In this document: piece after piece, positions 52,245-62,053 of the stretch
Layout of the letters: every line of letters begins with the position of its first letter
Position numbering within the stretch: the stretch's first letter is position 1
Origin: Sphingomonas hominis
GTDB taxonomy: Bacteria > Pseudomonadota > Alphaproteobacteria > Sphingomonadales > Sphingomonadaceae
DNA length: 64,000 nucleotides
Reading direction: 5' to 3'
NCBI RefSeq assembly: GCF_013328205.1
Contig: NZ_JABULH010000003.1
Span: 62,001-126,000 of the forward strand
Position numbers and translations under genes: made by a program
Notes under the pieces: model-generated
What the model was told of the DNA's origin: nothing
What the model saw: only the letters and a program-made list of their open reading frames with translations
Databases searched by the model: none

Positions 52245-52412
52245 TCAGGCGGTGCCGACGCCGGTGGTGCCGACGCCGGTAACTGCGGGCGCATGCGAGA
52301 TACGCTGCAGCAGCGGGCGGGCGATCAGATAAGCCGGCGCGCCGACGGCAAGTGCGATCTGCACCATCCACGCACTCAATAGTGCGAGGATCAACAGGTT
52401 GACGATGATCAT
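52245..52412 (-). CDS. Small single-helix membrane protein
   Basis: A 55-residue protein with one membrane helix (IIVNLLILALLSAWMVQIAL) and a short tail of Thr/Gly/Val repeats. AGAGGG lies upstream of the ATG. The open frame extends further upstream but overlaps the thioesterase gene. No family is recognised. Confidence 0.45.
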   Translation of the reverse strand: MIIVNLLILALLSAWMVQIALAVGAPAYLIARPLLQRISHAPAVTGVGTTGVGTA

Positions 52413-52477
52413 GGCGGAAGCCCTCTTGGCGGTGATGCTGGGTACGCCCGATCGCCGAAGTGCGCCAATGACGTTGT

Positions 52478-52888
52478 TTACAACGACAAAAATCCTGTCC
52501 CTTCGAGGAAGGGCGCGGCGATCTCGGGACGGATCCGCACCAACCGCGCCGTTGCGCGGTCGATCATCGCCCAGGTCGTGACGCCTTCCACGCGCACCCG
52601 CCCGTCGCCGCCGGTGAAGCGGAAATGGCGGTCGAAGCGCGCGCCGCGCGGTGGCTCGGGTACCCAGGTTTCCCCGACCACCTGCTCGCCCACGCCGACA
52701 TTGCCGCGGTAATCGATCTCGTGCCGCGTCACGACCCAGACGTACGCGTCCTGGTGCTCGGCCGGGGCGACCGCGTGCCAGTGCGCGACGGCCAGATCCT
52801 GAATCCAGCGCACCCAGACCGCGTTGTTGACGTGACCGAGCTCGTCGATGTCGTCGGCGTGCGCGGTGAAATCCTGTTTGAAGCTCAT
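52478..52888 (-). CDS. Acyl-CoA thioesterase, hotdog-fold (4HBT)
   Basis: A 136-residue hotdog protein with the 4HBT pattern HADDIDELGHVNNAVWVRWI, then VTRHEIDYRGN. The Asp/Asn before the HVNN block is the catalytic region. Substrate is likely an acyl- or aryl-CoA. It starts inside the stop codon of the DedA gene (ATGA). Confidence 0.85.
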   Translation of the reverse strand: MSFKQDFTAHADDIDELGHVNNAVWVRWIQDLAVAHWHAVAPAEHQDAYVWVVTRHEIDYRGNVGVGEQVVGETWVPEPPRGARFDRHFRFTGGDGRVRVEGVTTWAMIDRATARLVRIRPEIAAPFLEGTGFLSL

Positions 52889-53451
52889 TGTCCTCGTCTT
52901 CCCCGCCACCAATGGATCGCGGCAACGATCAGGCCCGCCGCTACGACCCCGCCGACGATCCACCATAGCCGCGCATCGTGGCGCAGGCGCCCGACGAACT
53001 CCTCCACCGCGTCGCCGAAGACATAGCCGATGCCGGTGAAGATCACCGCCCAGATGATCGCCGCGACGAAGTTGATCGCGAGGAACTGCCGCTGCGAAAT
53101 GTTGGTCGTGCCGACCGCGATCGGGCTGACGGTGCGCAGACCGTAGAGGAAGCGAAAGGCGAAGAGGAAGCGGCGCGGGTGACGCTCGAGCTGCGCTTGC
53201 GCGCGCGCAAAGGCGGCGGTGCCGCGCAGTTTCACGACCCAGCGCTGGTCGCGGAAATGCCGCCCGAACGCGAACCAGCCCTGATCGGCGAGGAACGACC
53301 CCGCCGCGGCCGCCGCCGCCGCACCCGGCAACGACAACAATCCCTGGTGCGCGAGCAGCCCGCCCGCGATCACCGCCGCCTCGCCTTCCAGCGCGGCACC
53401 GGCGAACAAGGCGGCAAGCCCATATTGCGCGACCAGCGACTCGATCGACAC
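52885..53451 (-). CDS. DedA-family membrane protein
   Basis: A 188-residue SNARE-associated/DedA-like protein. ALFAGAALEGEAAVIAGGLL (with the buried Glu residues), FRFLYGLRTVSPIAVGTTNI and INFVAAIIWAVIFTGIGYV are conserved. DedA proteins are linked to lipid-carrier recycling and membrane potential. It is transcribed with the thioesterase; 4 nt separate it from the oligopeptidase gene. Confidence 0.88.
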   Translation of the reverse strand: MSIESLVAQYGLAALFAGAALEGEAAVIAGGLLAHQGLLSLPGAAAAAAAGSFLADQGWFAFGRHFRDQRWVVKLRGTAAFARAQAQLERHPRRFLFAFRFLYGLRTVSPIAVGTTNISQRQFLAINFVAAIIWAVIFTGIGYVFGDAVEEFVGRLRHDARLWWIVGGVVAAGLIVAAIHWWRGRRGQ

Positions 53452-53455
53452 GGGC

Positions 53456-55552
53456 TTAGGCTTCGACGCCCAATTGCCACAACACGAAGGCGTGTTCTTC
53501 CGCGCCCTCGCGCAGGCTCTCGAACCGCCCCGACTTGCCGCCGTGGCCCGCGCCCATGTTGGTTTTCAGCAGCAGGACGTTATTGTCGGTCTTGGTTGCG
53601 CGCAGCTTGGCCGCCCATTTTGCGGGTTCCCAATAGGTCACGCGCGGGTCGTTCAGGCCGCCCGAGATGAACAGTGGCGGGTAATCTTGCGCCTTCACGT
53701 TGTCGTAGGGCGAGTAGCTGCGGATCAGCTCGAATGCCGCGGCGTCCTCGATCGGGTTGCCCCATTCAGGCCACTCGCCGGGTGTGAGCGGCAGCGACTC
53801 GTCGAGCATGGTGTTGAGCACGTCGACGAACGGCACGTCGGCGATCACCGCGCCCCAGAGTTCGGGGTCGGAGTTGACGATCGCGCCCATCAACTCGCCG
53901 CCGGCCGAGCGGCCCGCGACCGCGATGCGGCCCTCGGCGGTCCAGCCGCCCGCGATCAGTCCGCGCGCGACATCGACGAAATCGTTGAAGGTGTTCTCGC
54001 GCTTGTCGAGCTTCCCGTCATGGTACCATTGCTGGCCTAGGTCGTCGCCGCCGCGGATGTGCGCGATCGCGTAGGCAAAGCCGCGGTCGAGCAGGCTCAG
54101 GCGCCCGGTCGAGAAGCCGGGCGGGATCGCGTGGCCGTAGGCGCCGTAAGCGTAGAGGAACAGTGGGCGGCTGCCGTCGCGCGGGAAATCGCGCGGGTAC
54201 ACGATCGAGACGGGCACTTGCGTGCCATCGCGCGCGGTGATGTGGAGCCGCTCGGTCGCGTAGCGCGCGGCGTCATAGCCCGAGGGGATTTCCTGCACCT
54301 TCAACGTGGTGAGTTCGCCCGTCGCGACGTCGTAATCGTAGACGGTGCCGGGCGTGACCATCGATTCGTAGCCGAGCCGGATCACGCGCTGGTCGTATTC
54401 GGGATTGTCGCCGGTGCCCGCGGCATAGCTCGCCTCGGGAAAGGTGATCCGCTTCGGCTCGGCGCCGTCGTAGGAATGGATCGCGATCTGGTCGAGCCCG
54501 TCCTCGCGGCCTTCGACGATGAAGAAGTCGGCGAAACACTCGACCCCGGTCATGTAGAAATGGGCTGAGGGCGCAATCAGTTCGGTCCAGCTGCCCGGCG
54601 CCGAGATCGGCGCGGTGACGAGCCGCCACATCGGGTCGGTGTCGTTGGTGTGGATGAACAACGTGTCGCCGTGGGTGTCGACGTCATACTCGCGTCCCGA
54701 CTGGCGCGGGGCGACCAGGATCGGCGTGGCGAAGGGATCGTCGGCGGGGAGCAGGCGGACCTCGCTCGTCACATGGTCGCCGGTGCCGATCACGATCCAG
54801 CGCCGGTCGCTCGTTTCGCCCACCGCGACACGGTAGCCCTCGTCATCCTCGTGGAACAGCTCGGCGTCGTTGGCGGGATCGTCGCCCAGGCGGTGAAAAC
54901 GCGCATTGTCCGTGCGCCATTCCTTGTTGGCGAGGCCGTAGAGGAAGCCCGAATCGTCGGCGATCCAGACGATGTCGGACAGCATCCCCTCGATCACGTC
55001 AGGCAGCAGCTCGCCGGTGGTCAGATCCTTGACGCGGACGGTGAAGCGTTCGCAGCCATTGTCATCGATCGCATAAGCGAGTTTCGTCGCGTCGTTCGAG
55101 ATCGAGAAGCCACCGAGGCGGAAATATTCGTGTCCTTCGGCGAGCGCGGGCTCGTCGAGGATCAACTCGTCGGCCGAGCCGTCGGCGGGGCCATCGACCG
55201 GGCGGCGCCACCATTTGCGATATTGCCCGCCGGTCTCGAACGCGGCCCAGTAGAGATAGTCGCCGTCCTTCTGCGGGACCGAGGCGTCGTCTTCCTTGAT
55301 GCGCGCCTTCATCTCTTCGTACAGCCGGTCGGTGAGCGCCCGGTGCGGCGCCATCTGCGCCTCGAAATACGTGTTCTCGGCCTCGAGGTAGGCGAGCACG
55401 TCGGGGTCGGTCACCTCGGGGTAGTTCGGATCCTTGAGCCACGCCCAGGGATCGCTGATCGTGATGCCGTGCGCCGTGAATTCGTGCGGGCGCGTCGGCG
55501 CGATTGGCGGGGTCATGGCGGGCGGGGTCGAGGTGTCGATATGATCGGTCAT
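53456..55552 (-). CDS. ptrB: Oligopeptidase B / prolyl-oligopeptidase family serine peptidase
   Basis: A 698-residue S9A peptidase. The N-terminal beta-propeller begins TISDPWAWLKDPNYPEV; the catalytic serine is in IAVAGRSAGGELMGAIVN, and the catalytic His in NMGAGHGGKSGRFE. No signal peptide is seen. It cleaves peptides after basic or prolyl residues. It is the first gene of the S9-DedA-thioesterase set. Confidence 0.92.
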   Translation of the reverse strand: MTDHIDTSTPPAMTPPIAPTRPHEFTAHGITISDPWAWLKDPNYPEVTDPDVLAYLEAENTYFEAQMAPHRALTDRLYEEMKARIKEDDASVPQKDGDYLYWAAFETGGQYRKWWRRPVDGPADGSADELILDEPALAEGHEYFRLGGFSISNDATKLAYAIDDNGCERFTVRVKDLTTGELLPDVIEGMLSDIVWIADDSGFLYGLANKEWRTDNARFHRLGDDPANDAELFHEDDEGYRVAVGETSDRRWIVIGTGDHVTSEVRLLPADDPFATPILVAPRQSGREYDVDTHGDTLFIHTNDTDPMWRLVTAPISAPGSWTELIAPSAHFYMTGVECFADFFIVEGREDGLDQIAIHSYDGAEPKRITFPEASYAAGTGDNPEYDQRVIRLGYESMVTPGTVYDYDVATGELTTLKVQEIPSGYDAARYATERLHITARDGTQVPVSIVYPRDFPRDGSRPLFLYAYGAYGHAIPPGFSTGRLSLLDRGFAYAIAHIRGGDDLGQQWYHDGKLDKRENTFNDFVDVARGLIAGGWTAEGRIAVAGRSAGGELMGAIVNSDPELWGAVIADVPFVDVLNTMLDESLPLTPGEWPEWGNPIEDAAAFELIRSYSPYDNVKAQDYPPLFISGGLNDPRVTYWEPAKWAAKLRATKTDNNVLLLKTNMGAGHGGKSGRFESLREGAEEHAFVLWQLGVEA

Positions 55553-55737
55553 GCGCGCGTCCTAACGTGCGACACGGGCTTTAGTCACGCGGGTTGCAGA
55601 CAGTCTTGGACCAGCGACCAACGGCAGTCGTGGACAATCGCGCGCCCAGGCCATAACCGGCGGCATCGGCGCAGCGCCTCTTTCGGGTTTCCGGCGGCTG
55701 TGCCCTTTTCGACGAGCCCGTGAGTGGAGGAAACCCG

Positions 55738-56058
55738 ATGGCGTGGGTCATTCTGGGCGTGGCGGTGGTCACCGAAATCATCTGGGCGCTGAGCCTCAAA
55801 TGGGCGGCGGTGCAGGGAAGCTGGACCGCGTCGGCGGTGCCGGTGACGCTCAGTTTCGTCAACATGGGGCTGCTGGCGATGGCGATGCGCGGGCTGCCGG
55901 CGGGAACGGCGTACGCGGTATGGACCGGGTTGGGCGCGGTCGGGGTCACGATCTTCGGCGTGATCCTGTTCGGGGAAAAGCTGAACGCGGTGCAAATGGG
56001 GTTCATCGCGCTGATCATCGTCGGCGTGGTGGGGACGAAGTTCTTCGCGCAGGCGTGA
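55738..56058 (+). CDS. SMR-family small efflux protein (SugE/Gdx-like)
   Basis: A 106-residue protein with four membrane helices. VTEIIWALSLKWAAVQGSW contains the essential Glu and the EIIW motif seen in guanidinium exporters (SugE/Gdx). TAYAVWTGLGAVGVTIFG and FGEKLNAVQMGFIALIIVGV are further conserved blocks. The ATG at 55738 follows GGAGGAAA. I saw no guanidine riboswitch in the leader. Confidence 0.87.
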   Translation: MAWVILGVAVVTEIIWALSLKWAAVQGSWTASAVPVTLSFVNMGLLAMAMRGLPAGTAYAVWTGLGAVGVTIFGVILFGEKLNAVQMGFIALIIVGVVGTKFFAQA

Positions 56059-56113
56059 TGCCTCGAGCGGCGGGGTTGAGTGGCGGGGTTCGCGCGCGCA
56101 CATGGGCGCAGCG

Positions 56114-56944
56114 ATGATCACCTCCCGCTTCGCGCCGTCGCCGACCGGGCGGCTGCATCTGGGCCACGCCTTTTCCGCGATCCGCGCGCATGATCTGGCG
56201 CGTGGCCGTGGCGGCACGTTCCTGCTCAGGATCGAGGATATCGACGGCACGCGCAGCCGGCCCGAGCATGTCGAGACGATCATGGCGGACCTCGCGTGGC
56301 TGGGGCTGACGTGGGACGGGCCGGTGGTGTTCCAGTCCGATCGGCTGGAGGTGTATGCGGCGGCGCTGGCGCGACTACGCGGGGAAGGGCTGTTCTATCC
56401 GTGTTTCTGCACGCGCGCGGAGATTGCGGAGGCGATGAGCGCGCCGCACGGGGCGACCGCGATCTATCCGGGCACGTGCCGCGGCGTGGACGCGCGCGAC
56501 CGGATGGGCGAGCCGCATTGCTGGCGACTCGACATGGCGGCGGCGGTGGCGCGCACCGGTCAGCAAGTTTGGAATGATGCGGGCGAGACGATCCGCGCGG
56601 TGCCCGAGGAACAGGGCGACGTGGTGCTGGCGCGCAAGGACGCACCGGCGAGCTACCATCTGGCGGTGACGATCGACGATGCGGCGCAAGGCGTCACCGA
56701 CGTGGTGCGCGGGCGCGACCTGTTCGAGGTGACGCACGTCCACCGGCTGCTGCAGGCGCTGCTCGACCTGCCGACGCCGCGTTACCATCACCATGAATTG
56801 CTCGCGGGGCCCGACGGCGAGCGGCTGGCGAAGCGGCACGGCGCGCCGACGCTGGCGAGCCTGCGCGAAGGCGGCATGGACGGGCGCGCGCTGGCGGACG
56901 ATTTGCGGCGCGGTCAGCTTCCAAAAGGCGCGTTTCGTACCTAG
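56114..56944 (+). CDS. gluQ: GluQ-RS, tRNA-Asp glutamyl-queuosine synthetase
   Basis: About 276 residues, half the length of GluRS. SRFAPSPTGRLHLGHAFSAI is the HIGH-type motif, LLRIEDIDGTRSRPEHVE follows, FYPCFCTRAE and YPGTCRG are the zinc-site region, and LAKRHGAPTLASLREGG is in the place of KMSKS. The anticodon-binding domain is missing, as it should be. The enzyme charges queuosine at position 34 of tRNA-Asp with Glu. The start is ATG 56114; ATG 56102 is possible. Confidence 0.93.
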   Translation: MITSRFAPSPTGRLHLGHAFSAIRAHDLARGRGGTFLLRIEDIDGTRSRPEHVETIMADLAWLGLTWDGPVVFQSDRLEVYAAALARLRGEGLFYPCFCTRAEIAEAMSAPHGATAIYPGTCRGVDARDRMGEPHCWRLDMAAAVARTGQQVWNDAGETIRAVPEEQGDVVLARKDAPASYHLAVTIDDAAQGVTDVVRGRDLFEVTHVHRLLQALLDLPTPRYHHHELLAGPDGERLAKRHGAPTLASLREGGMDGRALADDLRRGQLPKGAFRT

Positions 56945-56953
56945 ATTGGGGTC

Positions 56954-57187
56954 ATGAACACCTTTCTCGTCATCCTGCTCGTCGCGGCGATGCTCGCCAC
57001 GGTGGTCGCGCTGGTCCGCGGCATCATCTCCTTTCTCCAGGAGCAATCGGCGCAAGTGCGCGGTGGCGGAGAGGGGCCGACTGCCGGACAGCTCAAGTCC
57101 AACCGGATGATGCAGCAGCGCATCATGTTCCAGGCGGCGGCGATCCTGGTGTGCGTGCTGTTGCTCGCGGCAGCCGGGCGCACCTGA
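56954..57187 (+). CDS. HIG1-domain twin transmembrane protein
   Basis: A 77-residue protein with two membrane helices (VILLVAAMLATVVALVRGII and MFQAAAILVCVLLLAAAG) joined by a Gly/Lys loop with KSNRMMQQRIMFQ, the HIG1 pattern. Such proteins associate with cytochrome oxidase in eukaryotes; bacterial role unknown. It lies between gluQ and the adenosyltransferase gene. Confidence 0.85.
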   Translation: MNTFLVILLVAAMLATVVALVRGIISFLQEQSAQVRGGGEGPTAGQLKSNRMMQQRIMFQAAAILVCVLLLAAAGRT

Positions 57188-57190
57188 GAC

Positions 57191-57748
57191 TTGGTCAAGC
57201 TCAACCGCATCTACACGCGCACGGGGGACACGGGCGAGACCGGGCTGGTCGACGGCAGCCGCGTGTCGAAGGCCGACGCGCGGTTGCAGGCGATGGGCGA
57301 CGTCGACGAGGCGAACAGCGCGATCGGCGTGGCGATCGCCGGCTTGACGGATGCGGACGTGCGCGCCCAGCTGACGCGGATACAGAACGATCTGTTCGAC
57401 CTGGGCGCCGATCTGGCGACGCCGGGCGAGGATTTCAGCCCCAGTGAGATGGTGTTGCGGATCGTGCCGGCGCAGGTCGCGCGGCTGGAGGTGGAGATCG
57501 ATGCGCTGAACGCGAACGTGCCGCCGCTGACCAGTTTCGTGCTGCCCGGCGGCGCGGCGGCGGCGCTGCATCTCGCGCGCGCGATCGTGCGGCGCGCGGA
57601 GCGCTCGGTGGTCGCGATGGGACCGGCCGCGAACCCGCAAGCCCTAGCCTATATCAATCGCTTGTCCGATTTCCTGTTCGTCGCGTCGCGCGCGGTGAAC
57701 CAATTGGCTGGTGGCGACGTTCTGTGGGTGGCAGGGGCAAACCGTTAA
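57191..57748 (+). CDS. PduO-type cob(I)alamin adenosyltransferase
   Basis: A 185-residue protein with the ATP-binding signature NRIYTRTGDTGETGLVDGSR, then LQAMGDVDEANSAIGVAIAG and LHLARAIVRRAERSV. It transfers the adenosyl group of ATP to cobalamin to form coenzyme B12. Start is TTG at 57191. No B12 synthesis genes are near, so it probably serves B12 salvage. Confidence 0.92.
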   Translation: MVKLNRIYTRTGDTGETGLVDGSRVSKADARLQAMGDVDEANSAIGVAIAGLTDADVRAQLTRIQNDLFDLGADLATPGEDFSPSEMVLRIVPAQVARLEVEIDALNANVPPLTSFVLPGGAAAALHLARAIVRRAERSVVAMGPAANPQALAYINRLSDFLFVASRAVNQLAGGDVLWVAGANR

Positions 57749-57800
57749 CATAGCTTAGTGTAATGGGTGACACGGCTAGGTTGGCGGCGGGGAGTAGATC

Positions 57801-59060
57801 ATGGAACCGCAACGCCAATCACGTGATACGGCTGGCGATCTCGCGCGCCGGTTCGCCGCGGTGCGCGGGCTGAGCGAAGCGCTGGTCGCGCCCTTGTCCG
57901 ACGCCGATGCGACGGTGCAGTCGATGGACGATGCCAGCCCGGCGAAATGGCATCTGGCGCACACCACCTGGTTCTTCGAGACGTTCGTGCTGCGCGATCA
58001 CGTCGCGGGGTACCGGTTGCACGACGAGCGATTCCCGTTCCTGTTCAACAGTTATTACGAGGCCGAAGGCCGCCGCCACGCGCGCGGGCGGCGCGGGATG
58101 GTGACGCGGCCGACGCTGCACGAGGTGCTGGCGTATCGCGCCGCGGTTGATGCGGCGTTGCTGGACGCGTTGGGCGATCTGCCCCCGGCGGCGATCGAGC
58201 TGGTGGCGCTCGGCTGCCATCACGAGGAGCAGCATCAGGAGCTGCTCGTCACCGACGTGCTGCATCTGATGAGCGAGAATCCGCTCGAACCCGCGATCTG
58301 GCCGGCGGCGCCCAAGGTGCCGGTCGCGATGCCCGGTGCCATTCGCTGGATCGAGAGCGCGGAGCGCGTGGTCGAGATCGGTCACGACGGGCAGGGGTTC
58401 GCGTTCGATTGCGAGGGGCCGCGACACCGCGCGTTGATCCCCGCGCACGCGATCGCTGACCGGACGGTCACCAACGGCGAGTGGCAGCGCTTCATTGCCG
58501 ATGGCGGCTACCGCGACCCGCGGCTGTGGTTGTCGGACGGGTGGGGCTGGGTGCAGCGCGAAGGGATCACCGCGCCGCTTTATTGGGAACAGCGCGATGG
58601 CGTGTGGACGCGCTTCGGGCTGGACGGACGGCGCGCGGTCGATCCCGCCGCCCCGGTGACGCACGTCAGCTTCTACGAGGCGGATGCTTATGCCACCTGG
58701 GCGGGGGCGCGATTGCCGACCGAGTTCGAGTGGGAAGCGGCGGCGGCGGCGCATGATGCGGCGGGCGGCAACCAGATGGACCGTGGCGGCGCGGTCGAAC
58801 CACGCCCGGCGACGGACGGCCCGGCGTTCTTCGGCGACGTGTGGGAATGGACCGGCAGCGCCTACCGCCCCTATCCCGGTTTTCGCGCGGTCGAGGGCGC
58901 AGTCGGCGAATATAACGGCAAGTTCATGAACGGGCAGTTCGTGCTGCGCGGCGGCAGTTGCGCGACCCCGCGCGGCCACGCGCGCGCGTGCTACCGCAAT
59001 TTCTTTTACCCCCATCAGCGCTGGCAGTTCACCGGCGTGCGGCTCGCCAAGGATTTGTGA
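57801..59060 (+). CDS. egtB: EgtB, ergothioneine sulfoxide synthase
   Basis: A 419-residue non-haem iron enzyme. The DinB-like N-terminal domain carries the iron ligands in KWHLAHTTWFFETFVL and LGCHHEEQHQELLVTDVLHL; the FGE-sulfatase C-terminal domain ends with GGSCATPRGHARACYRNFF. It links hercynine to a thiol donor with O2. egtD starts 2 nt downstream. No EgtA/EgtC-type gene is seen, which suggests the cysteine-using type. Confidence 0.92.
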   Translation: MEPQRQSRDTAGDLARRFAAVRGLSEALVAPLSDADATVQSMDDASPAKWHLAHTTWFFETFVLRDHVAGYRLHDERFPFLFNSYYEAEGRRHARGRRGMVTRPTLHEVLAYRAAVDAALLDALGDLPPAAIELVALGCHHEEQHQELLVTDVLHLMSENPLEPAIWPAAPKVPVAMPGAIRWIESAERVVEIGHDGQGFAFDCEGPRHRALIPAHAIADRTVTNGEWQRFIADGGYRDPRLWLSDGWGWVQREGITAPLYWEQRDGVWTRFGLDGRRAVDPAAPVTHVSFYEADAYATWAGARLPTEFEWEAAAAAHDAAGGNQMDRGGAVEPRPATDGPAFFGDVWEWTGSAYRPYPGFRAVEGAVGEYNGKFMNGQFVLRGGSCATPRGHARACYRNFFYPHQRWQFTGVRLAKDL

Positions 59061-59061
59061 G

Positions 59062-60039
59062 ATGCTGAAGCCTGAGATCGAAGACGGGCAGGCGAGCCTC
59101 GCCGACCCGCAGTTCCGCGCTGACGTGCTGGCGGGCCTCGCGCGGCGTCCGCGCGCGATCCCGGCGCGCTGGTTCTACGATCACCGCGGATCGGAATTGT
59201 TCGAGAACATCACCGACCTGCCCGAATATTATCCGACCCGCACCGAGGTCGCTTTGCTCGAAGGATTGTGCCCCGAGCTGCACCAACTGACCGGCAAAGG
59301 CCGCGCGGTGGTGGAATTCGGATCGGGATCGTCGACCAAGACGCCGACGCTGCTGAAATGCGTCGAACCGTCCGCTTATGTGCCGATCGATATCTCGGGC
59401 GATTTCCTGCGCGAGAGTTCGCGCACGCTGTCGGCGGCGTTCCCCGAATTGCTGGTGCTGCCGTTCGAGGCCGATTTCACGCGACCGCTGACGCTGCCGC
59501 ACACGATCCACGACGCGCCCAAGCTGGGGTTCTTTCCGGGATCGACGATCGGCAATCTGATCCCGCTCGCCGCGGTCGACCTGCTGCGTGCGATGCGTGC
59601 CTCTCTGGGAGAGGGCGCGATGCTGTTGATCGGGATGGACCGGATCAAGGACGCGGGCGTGCTCGTCCCAGCTTACGACGATGCACAGGGCGTGACCGCG
59701 GCGTTCAACCTCAACCTGCTGGAGCGGATCAATCGCGAGCTGAACGGGACGATCCCCGTTGACGCATTCCGCCACCGCGCGATCTGGAACGACGACCGCG
59801 CGCGGATCGAGATGCACCTGGAGGCGACGCGCGACGTGTCGTTCGCGGTCGAGGGCCGCGCGTTCGAGATCGCGGCGGGCGAGACGATCCACACCGAGAA
59901 CAGCCACAAATACGGCCCGCGCGACGCGCGCATCCTGCTGCGCAGCGGCGGGTGGACGCCGATCCACGAGTGGACCGACGACGAGGGCAAGTTCGCGGTG
60001 ATCCTGGCCGAGGCGCAGGGGGAGCGGCCCGCTCCCTGA
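59062..60039 (+). CDS. egtD: EgtD, L-histidine N-alpha-trimethyltransferase
   Basis: A 325-residue SAM enzyme. RRPRAIPARWFYDHRGSELF, YYPTRTEVALLE, FGSGSSTKTPTLLKCVEP and FFPGSTIGNLIPLA are characteristic. It makes hercynine from histidine, the substrate of EgtB. The pair forms the minimal pathway unit; the last C-S lyase step could be encoded elsewhere. Confidence 0.95.
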   Translation: MLKPEIEDGQASLADPQFRADVLAGLARRPRAIPARWFYDHRGSELFENITDLPEYYPTRTEVALLEGLCPELHQLTGKGRAVVEFGSGSSTKTPTLLKCVEPSAYVPIDISGDFLRESSRTLSAAFPELLVLPFEADFTRPLTLPHTIHDAPKLGFFPGSTIGNLIPLAAVDLLRAMRASLGEGAMLLIGMDRIKDAGVLVPAYDDAQGVTAAFNLNLLERINRELNGTIPVDAFRHRAIWNDDRARIEMHLEATRDVSFAVEGRAFEIAAGETIHTENSHKYGPRDARILLRSGGWTPIHEWTDDEGKFAVILAEAQGERPAP

Positions 60040-60086
60040 GCGGAGCGGCCTACACCCTGAGCGGAGCAGCCCGCACCGTAGCCGCG

Positions 60087-61103
60087 TCAGGGCCGCTCGA
60101 CGCGCGCGGTCCAGGTGCGGATGAAGTTGGGGTTGCCGCGGCACTCGCTCATCTCCGCCTGTTCGATCAGGCGTAGGCGGGTGCCATCCCAGGCGAAGCG
60201 TTGCGAGACGCCGCAGTCGCCGAGACCGCGGCCCTTGGCGTAGCTGGTGAGCACGCCGTTCTCGAACGCGCCGTTGACGACGCTCGGCACCGGAGTTTCC
60301 GGGTCGGCGCCGCTCGCCTCGAACCCGGCGGGCGCGTCGGTCCGTGCGGGCTCGATGCGATTGCCGCGGATGACGAACAAAGCGCCGATGACGTTGTACG
60401 CGCCCACCGAACAGGGCAGCACCGCGAGCGAGGTGTCGCCGCCGACCGACGACACGACCGGGCTCCAGTCGACATCGGGACTGGGCGGCGCGTCGCACCG
60501 CGCGGTGCGCTTTATCGCGGCGATCTGTCCTTTCGACAATCGGGCGGGGGTGCCGGTCGGCGCGGGTGTGTGGATGACGGGGGCGAGCGGGGCGGCCGGG
60601 ACCGACGCAGCAGGTGCGCGCCCCTTCGCCACCGCGCAGGTGACGGTATCGACGCGGTGCTGAACCGCGTCGGCGTACCGCAGTGCGGCCGACAGGCCGG
60701 CGAGCGAGATGGTGCCGAGCGGCTTGCCGGTGCGTCCCAGCAGCGTGACGGTGCGGGCGTTGACGAGCGCCGCGACGATGCGGTTCGCGTTCGTGCCCGC
60801 GAGCGCGTCGCCGGTGAGGGCGAAGCGCGCCGAGCCGACGCGCAGCGCGGTCGGTGCCAGGCCGTTGCCGGTGTTGCCGAGCGCGAGCTCGAACCCACCG
60901 GCAGGCCCCGCCGTGCGCGCGATCTCGAGCGTGTAGCCCGGATTTCCCGCGGTTTCGGGCGCGAGCGAGGCGAGCGTGCAGCGGTGGACGTTGTCGCACC
61001 CGACCGCCCAGTCGCCGAAGGTCTTGAGCGCGCCGGGCGTCGCTGTCGGTGGCGTGGCGGCAGGGCTGGCGGCAAGCAGCACGACGGTAACGATGAGGCG
61101 CAT
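60087..61103 (-). CDS. DUF1176-domain exported protein
   Basis: A 338-residue protein with an N-terminal signal sequence ([18 protein letters not shown]). [20 protein letters not shown] and [20 protein letters not shown] are typical of DUF1176, which has repeated Cys-containing beta domains. It is probably periplasmic; its role is unknown. Its 3' end faces egtD; a short CCCTGAGCGGAGC direct repeat lies between. Confidence 0.85.
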   Translation of the reverse strand: MRLIVTVVLLAASPAATPPTATPGALKTFGDWAVGCDNVHRCTLASLAPETAGNPGYTLEIARTAGPAGGFELALGNTGNGLAPTALRVGSARFALTGDALAGTNANRIVAALVNARTVTLLGRTGKPLGTISLAGLSAALRYADAVQHRVDTVTCAVAKGRAPAASVPAAPLAPVIHTPAPTGTPARLSKGQIAAIKRTARCDAPPSPDVDWSPVVSSVGGDTSLAVLPCSVGAYNVIGALFVIRGNRIEPARTDAPAGFEASGADPETPVPSVVNGAFENGVLTSYAKGRGLGDCGVSQRFAWDGTRLRLIEQAEMSECRGNPNFIRTWTARVERP

Positions 61104-61183
61104 GTTGGGTCGATAGCGCGGTGGCGCGGCGGCGGCAAAGCGGGCTAGAGCGCGCCCAAACCACGAGGACGGGGAACGAACAG

Positions 61184-62053
61184 ATGCGGACGATGGGCGT
61201 GATCGGCGCGGGGCAGATGGGCGCGGGCATCGCGCAGGTGTCGGCGGCGGCGGGGTACCGCGTGATCCTGAGCGACGTCGACCAAGCGCGCGCCGAGGCG
61301 GGCAAGGCGGGGATTGCCAAGCGGCTGGCGCGCGACGTGGAGAAGGGGAAGATCGACGGGCAAGCGCGCGACGCGCTGCTTGGGCGGATCGAGGCGGTCG
61401 GTGACGTGGCCGCGATGGCGCTGTGCGCGCTGGTGATCGAGGCGGCGACCGAGCGCGAGGCGATCAAGCGTCAGATCTTCGCAGGCGTCGGCCAGGTGCT
61501 GGGCAAGGATGCGGTGCTCGCGTCCAACACCTCGTCGATCCCGATCACGCGGCTGGCGCAGGCGGCACCCGATGCGGCGCGCTTCATCGGCGTGCACTTC
61601 TTCAATCCCGTGCCGGTGATGGGGCTGATCGAGATCATCCGCGGGCTGGCGACGAGCGATGAGACGGTAGCGACGATCGAGACCTATGCGCGGCAGCTTG
61701 GCAAGCAGGTGGTGCGCGCGAACGACGCGCCGGGCTTCATCGTCAACCGCGTGCTGATGCCAATGCTGAACGAAGCGTGTTTCGCGCTGGGCGAGGGGGT
61801 GGCGACGATCCCCGACATCGACCTGGCGTGCCAGTTGGGGCTCAACCATCCGATGGGTCCGCTGACCCTCGCCGATTTCATCGGGCTCGACACCTGCCTG
61901 GAGATCACGCGGGTGCTGTTCGAGGGCACCGGCGATCCGAAGTTCCGCCCCGCGCCGTTGCTGATCAAATACGTCGAGGCGGGTTGGTTCGGACGCAAGA
62001 GCGGGCGCGGCTTCTACGATTATTCGGGCGAGACGCCGGTGCCGACGCGCTGA
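61184..62053 (+). CDS. 3-hydroxybutyryl-CoA dehydrogenase
   Basis: A 289-residue NAD-dependent enzyme. [20 protein letters not shown] is the NAD-binding motif; [36 protein letters not shown] and [20 protein letters not shown] are the catalytic and dimer blocks. The ATG at 61184 follows GAGGACGGGGA. It oxidises (S)-3-hydroxybutyryl-CoA or runs in reverse in butyrate/PHB-type metabolism. Confidence 0.93.
   Translation: MRTMGVIGAGQMGAGIAQVSAAAGYRVILSDVDQARAEAGKAGIAKRLARDVEKGKIDGQARDALLGRIEAVGDVAAMALCALVIEAATEREAIKRQIFAGVGQVLGKDAVLASNTSSIPITRLAQAAPDAARFIGVHFFNPVPVMGLIEIIRGLATSDETVATIETYARQLGKQVVRANDAPGFIVNRVLMPMLNEACFALGEGVATIPDIDLACQLGLNHPMGPLTLADFIGLDTCLEITRVLFEGTGDPKFRPAPLLIKYVEAGWFGRKSGRGFYDYSGETPVPTR

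Noticed and set aside
55553-55737. A guanidine riboswitch upstream of the SMR gene
   Set aside because: SugE/Gdx genes often carry ykkC-type leaders, but none of the conserved ykkC, mini-ykkC or ykkC-III core strings is present.
59029-61467. An 812-residue minus-strand open frame
   Set aside because: It runs across egtD, the DUF1176 gene and the dehydrogenase gene in other frames; composition is that of a shadow.
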